A stretch of 64,000 bases of DNA from Hyphomicrobiales bacterium (GTDB lineage: Bacteria > Pseudomonadota > Alphaproteobacteria > Rhizobiales > Rhizobiaceae). The notes beneath the pieces were generated by a model that saw nothing but the letters and a program-made list of their open reading frames with translations, did no database searches and was not told where the DNA came from. A program made the translations under genes and the position numbers. This document shows, in pieces, positions 10,001-17,416 of this stretch (within the stretch, counting starts at the first letter, position 1; each line of letters starts with the position of its first letter). The DNA lies in contig UBJO01000001.1 in the NCBI GenBank assembly GCA_900465665.1, positions 55,372 through 119,371 of the forward strand, in the 5' to 3' direction.

Positions 10001-10198
10001 TACTCGCGCATGGCGTTTTCGGGTGGCTCGCCTTTCATAATCGAGGGCACAGAGATACCTCGTGATTCCGTCGTGGCGGAGATCGGCGTCTCCGCGAAGC
10101 TCTCAAAGTCCGCGCGGTTAACGCTGAACTATTCCGGCGAATTCGGCAAAGGCCTTCGCTCCAACGCCATCCAGATGAACCTCGTAACGAGCTTCTAA
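7025..10198 (+). CDS. Autotransporter with tandem-repeat passenger
   Basis: The 1057-aa product is a type V secreted surface protein. Residues 1 to about 24 form a signal peptide ending near AHGFAQ. The passenger (about residues 25-700) is built from Asn/Thr/Gly-rich repeats with recurring TNAGT and NNAGG units, expected to fold as a right-handed beta-helix. The last 270 or so residues are the outer-membrane beta-barrel, ending in Phe as is usual for barrel recognition by BAM. The segment after the repeats matches the PATR-like linker of autotransporters. The ATG at 7025 is chosen because the signal peptide starts there; upstream in-frame sequence is not signal-like. It is monocistronic. The role is probably adhesion or biofilm formation, by inference. 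Confidence 0.88.
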   Translation: MKQLLPAFSRRLGLFTALASIALPAHGFAQSAWSGATDNDFSNAANWTPTAPDATDTARVDSGSPQVSNDVTVGHLDVGGGNVTISNTGVLTTTNGTTITSGTVSINSGGVMNSNVSLDGGSLSLDGHLNGRLDLNNGNVSVNGTLGSAVVGAGTALTNSGTSGQINVSTGGTLVNNSGGTIEAVTNAGIASSAGTVGDVTNTAGSFTNDGTVTGRTTVSGGTVTNNFVITDADVAAAATFVNNSGATAGAVINAGTASNAGTVESLTNTAGSFTNNAGGTITGKTTVEGGTVTNNFVITDADVAAAATFVNNTGATAGAVRNAGSASNAGTIASVQNDGGTFTNNAGGTVTGGTNISGGSVTNNASLNNVNVGTAGTFTNASGATAGAVTNAGTASNAGTIASLTNTAGSFTNNAGGTITGTTTVEGGTVTNNFVITDADVAAAAAFINNTGATAGAIRNAGTVTNAGTIASVQNDGGTFTNNAGGSVTGVTTVAGGSVVNNATLADVDVGAAGKFVNNSGATAATVTNSGIAANDGTIAALQNNAGTFSNTGTISGAATVSGGSLINDGVISGAVGVDEGGLLSGSGTVGGILVNAGGVLAPGPGIATLGVSGDVTFATGSTYQVDIATGGLSDRVDATGTVSVQGGTLAVKAAAGNYATATSYTILTGGSITGTFDTVTSDFAFLSPTLIYDATTIDMRLDRNGVQFADVADTANGRATATAVEALGSGHAVYGAVLSLDTATAASGFSQLSGEAHASLKSALLWQSRFPREAILGEIAWGPHKRESDATFWTSGFLSSNVLSGGDNAAGIDARFTGALFGTDAPVSDHWRVGGVVGYGQQSLDQVDANAYYAGLYAMGDIGPVQLAGGAIYAHNEASTRRDIAFGTFTDQLSAKYASATSQVFADLSWTYEWDTVKVQPFANLAYINLDTDGFQEQGGDAALSVAGGNAAITSSTVGVRWAMDWPENELPLSVSGLLGWRHIAGDVTPYSRMAFSGGSPFIIEGTEIPRDSVVAEIGVSAKLSKSARLTLNYSGEFGKGLRSNAIQMNLVTSF
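7690..8735 (+). repeat. Tandem ~207-bp (69-aa) repeats in autotransporter passenger
   Basis: Units begin at about 7693, 7903, 8110, 8317 and 8524, giving spacings of 210, 207, 207 and 207 bp, with a decayed copy after 8730. Units at 7693, 7903 and 8317 share the TNNFVITDADVAAAA start. Units at 8110 and 8524 are diverged (NASLNNVNV and NATLADVDV). This alternation suggests that two types of unit were duplicated together. The repeat is in frame throughout, so copy number can change without breaking the gene. Confidence 0.85.
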
Positions 10199-10476
10199 GA
10201 CCACGGCTCTGACTGTCAGCAACAGCCTGAAGCACCAGCGATAATTACCTTCGTCACCTGGCACCGACGCGCCGAATTGCGAAACGCATCACCTCATGCA
10301 TCGGTATGAGTGGCGCAATCACGTGCACGCAACATCCCAACTCAATTTGACGCATATCGATTTTAAAGTTGACGCGCGCAAAGTTTAGTGATGAATAGGC
10401 GGCGTCGGTTGGCTCAGGAGGCGGCCAGATCCGGCGGTCCCAAGCACAGGCCTCGATACGTTTCCGGGAGGAAGAA
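10199..10476 (+). promoter_or_regulatory. Upstream region of the sugar ABC/kinase operon
   Basis: This 278-bp gap contains no gene. It holds two direct copies of TTGACGC, at 10347-10353 and 10369-10375, 22 bp (two helical turns) apart. Either could serve as a -35 box (TTGAC is the alphaproteobacterial consensus) or as part of a repressor site. No clear -10 box is seen. GGGAGGAAG at 10466-10474 is a strong ribosome-binding site for the TTG start at 10477. Confidence 0.35.
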
Positions 10477-11370
10477 TTGACTATTTCTCGCATCGCAAAG
10501 TCGCTGCTCGTCTCCGCCGCGTTCACGCTGGTCGCCGTCACCGCGCAGGCCGAGGGTATTGGCGCATCGCTGCTGACGCAGCAGCATCCTTTCTACAACG
10601 AGCTCGCAAAGGCGATCACCGCTGAAGCCAAGGCGAAGAACGTCTCCGTAGAGATCGCGATTGCCAATCAGGACCTGAACAAGCAGCTCGCCGACATCGA
10701 AGACTTCATCGTCAAGGGCGTCGACGTCATCATCATGTCGCCTGTTGACAGCAAGGGCGCGCTCGCAGCCGTCGCCCGCGCTGAGGCAGCCGGCATCAAG
10801 GTCATCACCGTCGACGTTCCTGTCGAAGGCGCCAAGGTTTCGTCCTACATCGGCACCGACAACTACGCCGGTGGCGTCAAGGCGGGCGAACTGATGGCCG
10901 AACAGCTCGGCGGCAAGGGCAATGTCGCGATCATCGACTATCCGCTGGTCCAGTCGGTCGTGAACCGCGTCAACGGTTTCAAGGAAGCCATTGCCAAGCA
11001 CCCCGACATCAAGATCGTTTCGATCCAGACCGGCATCACCCGCGCCGAGGCTCTCGCTGTTGCGCAGAACATGCTGCAGGCAAACCCTGACATCAACGGC
11101 ATCTTCGGCTTCGGTGACGACGCGGCTCTTGCTGCAGCGGTTGCGGTCAAGTCTTCCGGCCTGACTGGCAAGGTCAAGGTCGTCGGCTTCGACGGCATGC
11201 CTGAGGCGATCAAGGCTGTCGACAGCGATCCCGACATGGTTGGCGTGATCCAGCAGTTCCCGGACCAGATGGGCAAGCTCGCCGTCGATACCGCGCTGGA
11301 CCTCAAGGCCGGCAAGGACGTGCCTGCCGAGCAGCCGATCGTTCCCGGCGTCTACGTCAAGAAGCAGTAA
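10477..11370 (+). CDS. Sugar ABC transporter substrate-binding protein (RbsB-like)
   Basis: The 297-aa product is a periplasmic binding protein of the ribose/galactose type (Peripla_BP_4). Residues 1 to about 24 form a signal peptide ending AQA. The mature part has the typical LTQQHPFYNEL first strand, the VDVIIMSPVDS motif of the sugar pocket and the GFGDDAA hinge region. Translation starts at TTG 10477, set by a very good ribosome-binding site; there is no in-frame ATG nearby. It is the first gene of an operon with an ATPase, permease, PfkB kinase and PF08013 protein, so its ligand is probably D-tagatose or a related hexose or polyol (inference from the enzymes). Confidence 0.9.
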   Translation: MTISRIAKSLLVSAAFTLVAVTAQAEGIGASLLTQQHPFYNELAKAITAEAKAKNVSVEIAIANQDLNKQLADIEDFIVKGVDVIIMSPVDSKGALAAVARAEAAGIKVITVDVPVEGAKVSSYIGTDNYAGGVKAGELMAEQLGGKGNVAIIDYPLVQSVVNRVNGFKEAIAKHPDIKIVSIQTGITRAEALAVAQNMLQANPDINGIFGFGDDAALAAAVAVKSSGLTGKVKVVGFDGMPEAIKAVDSDPDMVGVIQQFPDQMGKLAVDTALDLKAGKDVPAEQPIVPGVYVKKQ

Positions 11371-11384
11371 GTCCTCCCAAGGCG

Positions 11385-11463
11385 CACTGTGCGAAGGTCC
11401 CAAGTATCGCACAGTGACCGCTCCTTCCGGCGGCCGGGCTCTTTGAAGGACCGGCCGCCGGAA
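11385..11463 (+). other. Two consecutive hairpins after binding-protein gene
   Basis: The first hairpin has perfect 9-bp arms (CACTGTGCG at 11385-11393 and CGCACAGTG at 11408-11416). The second has perfect 13-bp arms (TTCCGGCGGCCGG at 11425-11437 and its complement at 11451-11463). Neither is followed by a T-tract. They lie between the binding protein and the ATPase, a position typical of mRNA-stabilising or partial-termination structures that raise binding-protein yield. Confidence 0.65.
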
Positions 11464-11542
11464 AGCAGCGACATCTCCGCGATAAATCAGAGCGCCCCAC
11501 GCATCCATCCGATGCCTGCGGCTCTTGGTGAAAGGTGACGCC

Positions 11543-13060
11543 ATGGAAACCTCCGGCGACAACGCGATCCTTGAGATCAAGGACATTACGAAAGTTTTCG
11601 GCGCGGTGACCGCGTTGAAAAGCATGCAGCTGAAGGTTCGGCCCGGCAGGGTCCATACGATCCTCGGCGAAAACGGCGCCGGAAAATCGACGCTGATGAA
11701 GATCCTCGCCGGCGTCTACCAGCCGACATCGGGGTCAATCCTCCTCGACGGCAAACCCTATGCGCCGGCCAATCCGCAGGATGCGGCGGCAGCGGGTCTG
11801 ACGATCGTCTTCCAGGAGCTCAGCCTCTGCAACAATTTGAGCGTGGCCGAGAACATTCTCGCGACCCGCGAGCCGACCAGGGCCGGCTTCATCAACGACA
11901 AGGCGCTGGTGCGCCAGGCAGCCGCGATCGTCGCCGATCTGAAGCTGCCGATATCCGTCCAGGAGCGCGTCGGCGACCTGTCGATCGCCCAGCGCCAGCT
12001 GGTCGAGATCGCCAAGGGCCTCAGCATCGACGCCAAGGTCGTCATCCTCGACGAGCCGACGTCCTCGCTTAGCGACAGCGAAGCCGAAATCCTGTTCGAG
12101 ATCATCGCGCAATTGAAAGCGCGCGGCGTGGCCGTGATCTACATCTCGCACCGCATGGAAGAGATCATGCGGCTCAGCGACGACATCACCGTCGTGCGCG
12201 ACGGCAGCTACATCACCACGCGCGACAAGTCCGAAGCCACAATCGACGAGCTGATCGCCCTGATGGTCGGCCGCGACATGAACGAGATTTATCCGCCGCG
12301 CGATGTACCCGCTCCAGCGCTTACCGAAAAGCCGGTTCTGGCGGTGAGCGGGCTCTCCAGCCACGACGAGTTCGAGGATATCTCCTTCGATGTGCGCCCC
12401 GGCGAGATCCTCGGCTTCTTCGGTCTGATCGGTTCCGGCCGCTCGGAGGTGATGAAGACGCTGTTTGGCATGACGCAGCCGACCTCCGGCACCATCTCGA
12501 TCGACGGCAGCGCGGTGACCATCACCTCCCCCGTCGATGCCATCAACCGGCGCATCGGCTTCGTCACCGAGAACCGCAAGGAAGAAGGGCTGGTGCTCAG
12601 CCACAGCGTCGAGAGCAACATCTCGATGGTAGCGCTCGACAACTATTCCAGCCCCTTTGGCTTCCTCAGGCGCCGCCGCGAACGCGACGACGCGACGGTG
12701 GAAGTCGGCCGGCTCGCCATCAAGACGGCGTCGCTAGATACCTTGGCGGGATCGCTGTCCGGCGGCAACCAGCAGAAGATCGTGCTGGCCAAGTGGCTGC
12801 TGACGAAACCGAGGATCCTCATCCTCGACGAGCCGACACGCGGCGTCGATGTCGGCGCCAAATTCGAAATCTACAAGATCATCCGCCAGCTGGCGGCGGA
12901 AGGCACGGCAATCCTGCTGGTGTCCTCCGAACTCCCCGAAGTCATCGGCATGAGCGACCGCGCCGTCGTCATGAGCGAAGGGCGGGCCACCGCCATCGTT
13001 GCCGGCGATCAGATGACACCGGAGAAGATCATGAGCTTTGCTACGGGATTTGTATTATGA
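11543..13060 (+). CDS. Sugar ABC transporter ATP-binding protein (two NBDs)
   Basis: The 505-aa product has two fused nucleotide-binding domains, as in RbsA, MglA and XylG. The first has Walker A GENGAGKST at residues 42-50, a signature of the form LSIAQRQ and Walker B VVILDEPTSSLS. The second has the usual degenerate Walker A (GLIGSGRSE) but a full LSGGNQQK signature and a LILDEPTRGVDVG Walker B. The ATG at 11543 is preceded by AAAGGTGA, whereas the longer frame starts at a weak TTG. It powers import by the neighbouring permease, whose start codon overlaps this gene's stop by 4 bp. Confidence 0.93.
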   Translation: METSGDNAILEIKDITKVFGAVTALKSMQLKVRPGRVHTILGENGAGKSTLMKILAGVYQPTSGSILLDGKPYAPANPQDAAAAGLTIVFQELSLCNNLSVAENILATREPTRAGFINDKALVRQAAAIVADLKLPISVQERVGDLSIAQRQLVEIAKGLSIDAKVVILDEPTSSLSDSEAEILFEIIAQLKARGVAVIYISHRMEEIMRLSDDITVVRDGSYITTRDKSEATIDELIALMVGRDMNEIYPPRDVPAPALTEKPVLAVSGLSSHDEFEDISFDVRPGEILGFFGLIGSGRSEVMKTLFGMTQPTSGTISIDGSAVTITSPVDAINRRIGFVTENRKEEGLVLSHSVESNISMVALDNYSSPFGFLRRRRERDDATVEVGRLAIKTASLDTLAGSLSGGNQQKIVLAKWLLTKPRILILDEPTRGVDVGAKFEIYKIIRQLAAEGTAILLVSSELPEVIGMSDRAVVMSEGRATAIVAGDQMTPEKIMSFATGFVL

Positions 13061-14019
13061 GCGACAGACACGCAGCCAATGCCGCATTCCGGCAGGTAAT
13101 GAAGCAGTATGGCGGTATCTTCCTATCGCTGATCGTCCTTTGCGTGATCTTCTCGATCACCAATCAACGGTTCATGTCCGTTGCCAATTTTCTGAACGTG
13201 CTGCAACAGGTCTCGGTCATCGCGATCGCCGCCTTCGGGATGACCTGGGTGATCCTGCTCGGTGAGATCGACCTCTCGATCGGCTCGATCATCGCGGTCG
13301 CCGGCATGGTCGGCGCGCAGTGCTTCGCCTTCGGCATGGGCTTCGTCCCCGCACTCGTGCTGACGCTCGCAGCCGGCGCGCTGTTGGGTCTCGCCAACGG
13401 CGTCCTGACCGCGAAGTTCCTGCTCCCCTCCTTCATCGTCACCGTGGCCACGATGGGCATCTATCGCGGCATGGTCAGCCTGCCGACGAACGGCGCACCG
13501 GCCATGATCATGGAGCCGACCTGGACGGCCATCGGCACGCAGAGCTTCATCGGCATCCCGATCGTCATCTGGGTCGTCGCGGTACTCTTCCTGTTCAACC
13601 ACATCCTGCTCAGCAAGACCAAGTTCGGCCGCCGCGCCTATCTGACCGGTGGCAACCGCGAGGCGGCGCTCTATTCCGGCATCAAGGTCGATCGCCTGAA
13701 GATCATCATCTTCATGATCTCGGGCATCATGGCGGCGATCAGCGGCATCCTGCTGTCCTCGCGCCTGTTCTCGGCCCAGACCAACGCCGGCATGAGCTAC
13801 GAGCTCGACGCCATCGCGGCAGCCGTTCTCGGCGGCACGAGCCTGGCAGGCGGCGTCGGCACCATGATCGGCACGCTGATCGGCGCGCTCATCATCGGCG
13901 TGCTGAACAACGGCATGAACATGCTGTCGGTGCCTTACTTCTACCAGCTCATCGTCAAGGGCCTCGTCATCCTCGTCGCCGTCTATCTCGACGTGCGCTC
14001 GAAGCGCGCCAAGCAGTAA
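13057..14019 (+). CDS. Sugar ABC transporter permease (RbsC-like)
   Basis: The 320-aa product is an inner-membrane permease of the BPD_transp_2 family, with eight to ten hydrophobic helices. It shows the conserved EIDLSIGSI motif after the second helix and the AAVLGGTSLAGGVGT loop that contacts the ATPase. It starts at ATG 13057 inside the ATPase stop (ATGA overlap), implying translational coupling; a longer in-frame reading upstream is only a shadow of the ATPase gene. One permease gene probably forms a homodimer. It is followed after 19 bp by the PfkB kinase gene. Confidence 0.93.
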   Translation: MSDRHAANAAFRQVMKQYGGIFLSLIVLCVIFSITNQRFMSVANFLNVLQQVSVIAIAAFGMTWVILLGEIDLSIGSIIAVAGMVGAQCFAFGMGFVPALVLTLAAGALLGLANGVLTAKFLLPSFIVTVATMGIYRGMVSLPTNGAPAMIMEPTWTAIGTQSFIGIPIVIWVVAVLFLFNHILLSKTKFGRRAYLTGGNREAALYSGIKVDRLKIIIFMISGIMAAISGILLSSRLFSAQTNAGMSYELDAIAAAVLGGTSLAGGVGTMIGTLIGALIIGVLNNGMNMLSVPYFYQLIVKGLVILVAVYLDVRSKRAKQ

Positions 14020-14038
14020 TCCTCAAGAGCAGATAGCC

Positions 14039-14983
14039 ATGTCGAAAATCCTCACCATCGGCGAAATCCTGGTCGAAATCGTCGCCACCAATCGCGGCAA
14101 CGGCTTTCGCGAAGCCGTGCCGCTGATCGGCCCCTTCCCTTCCGGCGCGCCTGCGATCTTCATCGACCAGGTCGGCAAGCTCGGCCAGGAATGCGCGATC
14201 ATCTCGCGCGTCGGCGATGACGATTTCGGCTGGGTCAACATCAACCGCCTGACCGAGGACGGTGTCGACGTCTCCGGCATCGAAGTCGTGCCACAGGGCA
14301 CGACCGGCAGCGCCTTCGTGCGCTACCGCGAAGACGGCAGTCGCGCTTTCGTCTTCAACATCCGCCACAGCGCATGCGGCGAGATCGAGCTGTCGGATGA
14401 GACGCTGGCGCTGATCGACGGCTGCACGCACATGCATGTCATGGGCACCGCTCTCTACGCCCCGAGCGTGGTGAAGAGCATCCTCACCGCCGTCGAACGC
14501 ATCAAGGCCGGCGGCGGCACCGTGTCCTTCGACCCCAATCTGCGCCCGGAAATTCTCGACAGCCCGGGCATGCGCGAGGCGCTGCAGACCGTTCTATCGG
14601 TTACCGATCTCTTCATGCCGAGCGGCGAGGAGCTGTTTCTGTTCGCCGAGGCAAAGACGGAGAAGGAAGCGGTCGCCGAATTGCTCGCAAAGGGCATCAA
14701 GGCCATCGTCATCAAGCGTGGCGAGAAGGGCTCCAGCTATTTCGACAAGACCACCCAGATCGATCTCGCGGGCTACAAGGTGGAGGAAGTCGACCCGACC
14801 GGTGCCGGCGACTGCTTCGGCGCGACCTTCGTCACCTTCTGGCTGAAGGGAATGCACCCGGCCGAAGCGTTGCGTTACGCCAACGCCTCCGGCGCCCGCG
14901 CTGTCACCAAGGCCGGCCCGATGGAAGGCGCATCCACCCAAGCCGAACTCGACGCCCTCATCAAAGCGCAAGGACAAGCCTGA
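14039..14983 (+). CDS. PfkB-family sugar kinase, probable D-tagatose kinase
   Basis: The 314-aa product is a ribokinase/PfkB-fold kinase. It has the N-terminal GEILVEIVA strand and substrate loop and the C-terminal PTGAGDCFGA signature with catalytic base D258. In Agrobacterium, a PfkB kinase next to a PF08013 protein phosphorylates D-tagatose to D-tagatose 6-phosphate (Wichelecki and co-workers, altritol/galactitol pathway). The same pair occurs here, with only one base between the genes, so the same reaction is the best guess. Fructose or another ketohexose cannot be excluded. It is co-transcribed with the ABC importer. Confidence 0.82.
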   Translation: MSKILTIGEILVEIVATNRGNGFREAVPLIGPFPSGAPAIFIDQVGKLGQECAIISRVGDDDFGWVNINRLTEDGVDVSGIEVVPQGTTGSAFVRYREDGSRAFVFNIRHSACGEIELSDETLALIDGCTHMHVMGTALYAPSVVKSILTAVERIKAGGGTVSFDPNLRPEILDSPGMREALQTVLSVTDLFMPSGEELFLFAEAKTEKEAVAELLAKGIKAIVIKRGEKGSSYFDKTTQIDLAGYKVEEVDPTGAGDCFGATFVTFWLKGMHPAEALRYANASGARAVTKAGPMEGASTQAELDALIKAQGQA

Positions 14984-14984
14984 C

Positions 14985-16265
14985 ATGCAGAAGAGCTACC
15001 TCACGGATATCGCACAATGGCGCCACGGCAATGGCGCAAAGGGCATTCCCTCGATCTGCTCGGCTCACCCTCTCGTCATCGAGGCGTCGATGCTGCACGC
15101 GCTGAAGCAGGATGCCCACTTGCTCGTCGAAGCCACCTGCAACCAGGTGAACCAGGACGGCGGCTATACCGGCATGACGCCAGCCGACTTCCGCGCCTTC
15201 GTGGAAAAGATCGCTGCCGATACCGGATTTCCGCTGGAGAAGCTGATCCTCGGCGGCGATCATCTCGGCCCCAATCCATGGAAGAGCCTGCCCGCCGACG
15301 AGGCGATGGCCAAGGCCTGCGTGATGATCGAGGCTTTCGTCAAGGCCGGCTTCACCAAGCTGCATCTCGATACCAGCATGGGCTGCGCCGGCGAGCCGGT
15401 CGCCCTGCCCGACGCGATCACCGCTGAGCGCGCAGCGAAGCTCGCCTCCGTGGCCGAGGCGGCACTGAAGGGCTCGGATGGCATCAAGCCTGTTTACATC
15501 GTCGGCACGGAAGTGCCGATCCCCGGCGGCGCCATGGAAGAGATCGAAGAGCTCGAGGTGACCAAGCCGGACGCCGCGCGCGAAACCATTGCCATCCACC
15601 GCAAGGCTTTCGAGGCCGCCGGCGTGTCGGACGCGTTCTCTCGTGTGGTCGGCGCCGTGGTCCAGCCGGGCGTGGAATTCGGCAATGAAAACGTCATTGC
15701 CTACGCACCCGGAAAAGCCGCGACGCTGAGCGCCACGCTTTCGGATCTGCCGGGGATGGTCTTCGAGGCCCACTCCACCGACTACCAGACCCCCGACATG
15801 CTGCGGCAGCTCGTCTTGGACGGTTTCGCTATCCTGAAGGTTGGCCCCGGTCTGACATTCGCGCTGCGCGAAGCCTATTACGGGCTAGACCAGATCGCTG
15901 CGTTCCTGTTTCCAGACATGCGCGAGGAGACGCTGGTTGCCACCATCGAGCGCGTTCTGACCGCGGATCCGAAGAACTGGGACAAGTATTATCACGGCAC
16001 GGACGCCGAGCAGCACATCCAGCGCCACTTCAGCTACAGTGACCGTATCCGCTATTATTGGCCGCAGCCGGAGATCGACGCGGCGGTGAAGGCACTGTTC
16101 TCGATGCTCGATGGCGTGCAGATCCCGGAGACCATGATCAACCAGTACCTGACCGGCGCCTATCTCGGCGCGCGTGACGGCAAGGTCAAGCCGGATGCCC
16201 GCTCGCTGGCGCTCGCGGCCATCGACCGCGTATTGGAAGATTATTTCGAAGCCTGCCGCGCTTAA
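14985..16265 (+). CDS. PF08013 protein: tagatose-6-phosphate 4-epimerase / GatZ-KbaZ type
   Basis: The 426-aa product belongs to the family long named class II tagatose-bisphosphate aldolase non-catalytic subunit (GatZ/KbaZ). It shows the family's NQVNQDGGYTGMTPADF block, the LGGDHLGPNPWK motif and the LHLDTSMGCAGEP strand. No GatY/KbaY catalytic aldolase is present in the operon. In Agrobacterium a PF08013 member epimerises D-tagatose 6-phosphate to D-fructose 6-phosphate, which fits a stand-alone enzyme beside a kinase, as here. The activity is inferred from family and context. It is the last gene of the operon and is followed by the LacI regulator on the same strand. Confidence 0.85.
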   Translation: MQKSYLTDIAQWRHGNGAKGIPSICSAHPLVIEASMLHALKQDAHLLVEATCNQVNQDGGYTGMTPADFRAFVEKIAADTGFPLEKLILGGDHLGPNPWKSLPADEAMAKACVMIEAFVKAGFTKLHLDTSMGCAGEPVALPDAITAERAAKLASVAEAALKGSDGIKPVYIVGTEVPIPGGAMEEIEELEVTKPDAARETIAIHRKAFEAAGVSDAFSRVVGAVVQPGVEFGNENVIAYAPGKAATLSATLSDLPGMVFEAHSTDYQTPDMLRQLVLDGFAILKVGPGLTFALREAYYGLDQIAAFLFPDMREETLVATIERVLTADPKNWDKYYHGTDAEQHIQRHFSYSDRIRYYWPQPEIDAAVKALFSMLDGVQIPETMINQYLTGAYLGARDGKVKPDARSLALAAIDRVLEDYFEACRA

Positions 16266-16351
16266 GGCGCGGCTTGCACCGGCGCAAAAGTTTTGATTGA
16301 ACTGCATCAACGATTTCAACCGATTAAATAGAAAATGAGTGGGACGCGCGT

Positions 16352-17389
16352 TTGTCAGACAGGCCGATTAGAACGATGGAGGACTTTTCCGAGTATGTCG
16401 GCCTATCGCGGCCGACGGTCTCGAAGTACTTCAACGACCCGACCTCCGTGCGTCGCAAGACCCGTGACATCATCGAAGCCGCCCTCAAGGAGAGCGGCTT
16501 TCGCCCCAACCTCTTTGCCGTCAATCTTAATCGCCGGCGCAGCAACATCATCGGGATCATCATTCCCAACTCGACCGACCCGTTCTACATGGCGCTGACG
16601 CGCCGCGTCGAGCTCATCGCCAATGATGCCGGCTTTCTCGCCTTCGTGTTGTCGTCGGATGGCAACGCCTTGATGGAAGCGCGCGCGATCGAAACGCTAA
16701 AGTCGATGAACGTCGCTGGCGCCATCATCGCCCCGCTCGGCGTGCAATCGCACCACGAGACGCTACTTGCGCTGTCGGCGTCGATCCCGCTGATCTTCGT
16801 GGATTCGCCGCTGGACGATGTCTCTCCCTTCGTCGGCACCAACAACCGCCAGAGCTTCCAGCTGATCGTGGATTATCTCTGCCGGTCGGGAGAGCCGCCA
16901 TGCTATCTCGGCATGCCCTCGGTCAACACCAATGCGTCGACCCGCGAGACGGCCTATATCGAGGCGATGGCGGAGCTTCGGATGGAGCCAATCGTACTGC
17001 CGATCGAGAGGGCAGCCGGCTGGGACTTCGAGAAATTCGGCTATGACGAGACGAAGCGTATTCTCGAGAGCGGAGGCTTTCCGACCACGACCATACTTTG
17101 CGCTAACGACCGCGTGGCATTCGGCGCCATAGCGGCGGCATTTCAGGCTGGCGTTAAAATTGGCCGCACGCCCGATTGTAGCCTGCGCATCGCCGGCCAC
17201 GACGACCACCCGCTGTCCCGCTATGCCTGCCCGCCGATCACCACCGTGGCGCAGAGCTACAACGACATCGGTCGCATTGCCATGCAACTGCTGCTGCAGA
17301 AACTGGATCAGGAAGCCGAGGGTTCGGCATCCAACGGACCCGAACAGGTCCTGTTGAATGCCGAGATCATTTTGAGACAATCGGCTTAG
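16352..17389 (+). CDS. LacI-family transcriptional regulator
   Basis: The 345-aa product has an N-terminal LacI helix-turn-helix (about residues 9-58: the GLSRPTVSKYFNDP recognition segment and the hinge helix ending ALKESGFRPN) and a periplasmic-binding-protein-like effector domain. The start could be TTG 16352 or ATG 16376; the latter begins directly at the DNA-binding helix. Lying 86 bp downstream of the tagatose-type operon on the same strand, it most likely controls that operon with the sugar or sugar phosphate as effector. It converges with the paoC-like gene. Confidence 0.9.
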   Translation: MSDRPIRTMEDFSEYVGLSRPTVSKYFNDPTSVRRKTRDIIEAALKESGFRPNLFAVNLNRRRSNIIGIIIPNSTDPFYMALTRRVELIANDAGFLAFVLSSDGNALMEARAIETLKSMNVAGAIIAPLGVQSHHETLLALSASIPLIFVDSPLDDVSPFVGTNNRQSFQLIVDYLCRSGEPPCYLGMPSVNTNASTRETAYIEAMAELRMEPIVLPIERAAGWDFEKFGYDETKRILESGGFPTTTILCANDRVAFGAIAAAFQAGVKIGRTPDCSLRIAGHDDHPLSRYACPPITTVAQSYNDIGRIAMQLLLQKLDQEAEGSASNGPEQVLLNAEIILRQSA

Positions 17390-17416
17390 GCGCTCTTCAA
17401 CTGAACGCCAGTCGCC

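Noticed and set aside
14985..16265. Naming the PF08013 protein as a tagatose-bisphosphate aldolase
   Set aside because: No GatY/KbaY catalytic subunit is encoded nearby, and the Agrobacterium precedent for a kinase plus PF08013 pair is an epimerase.
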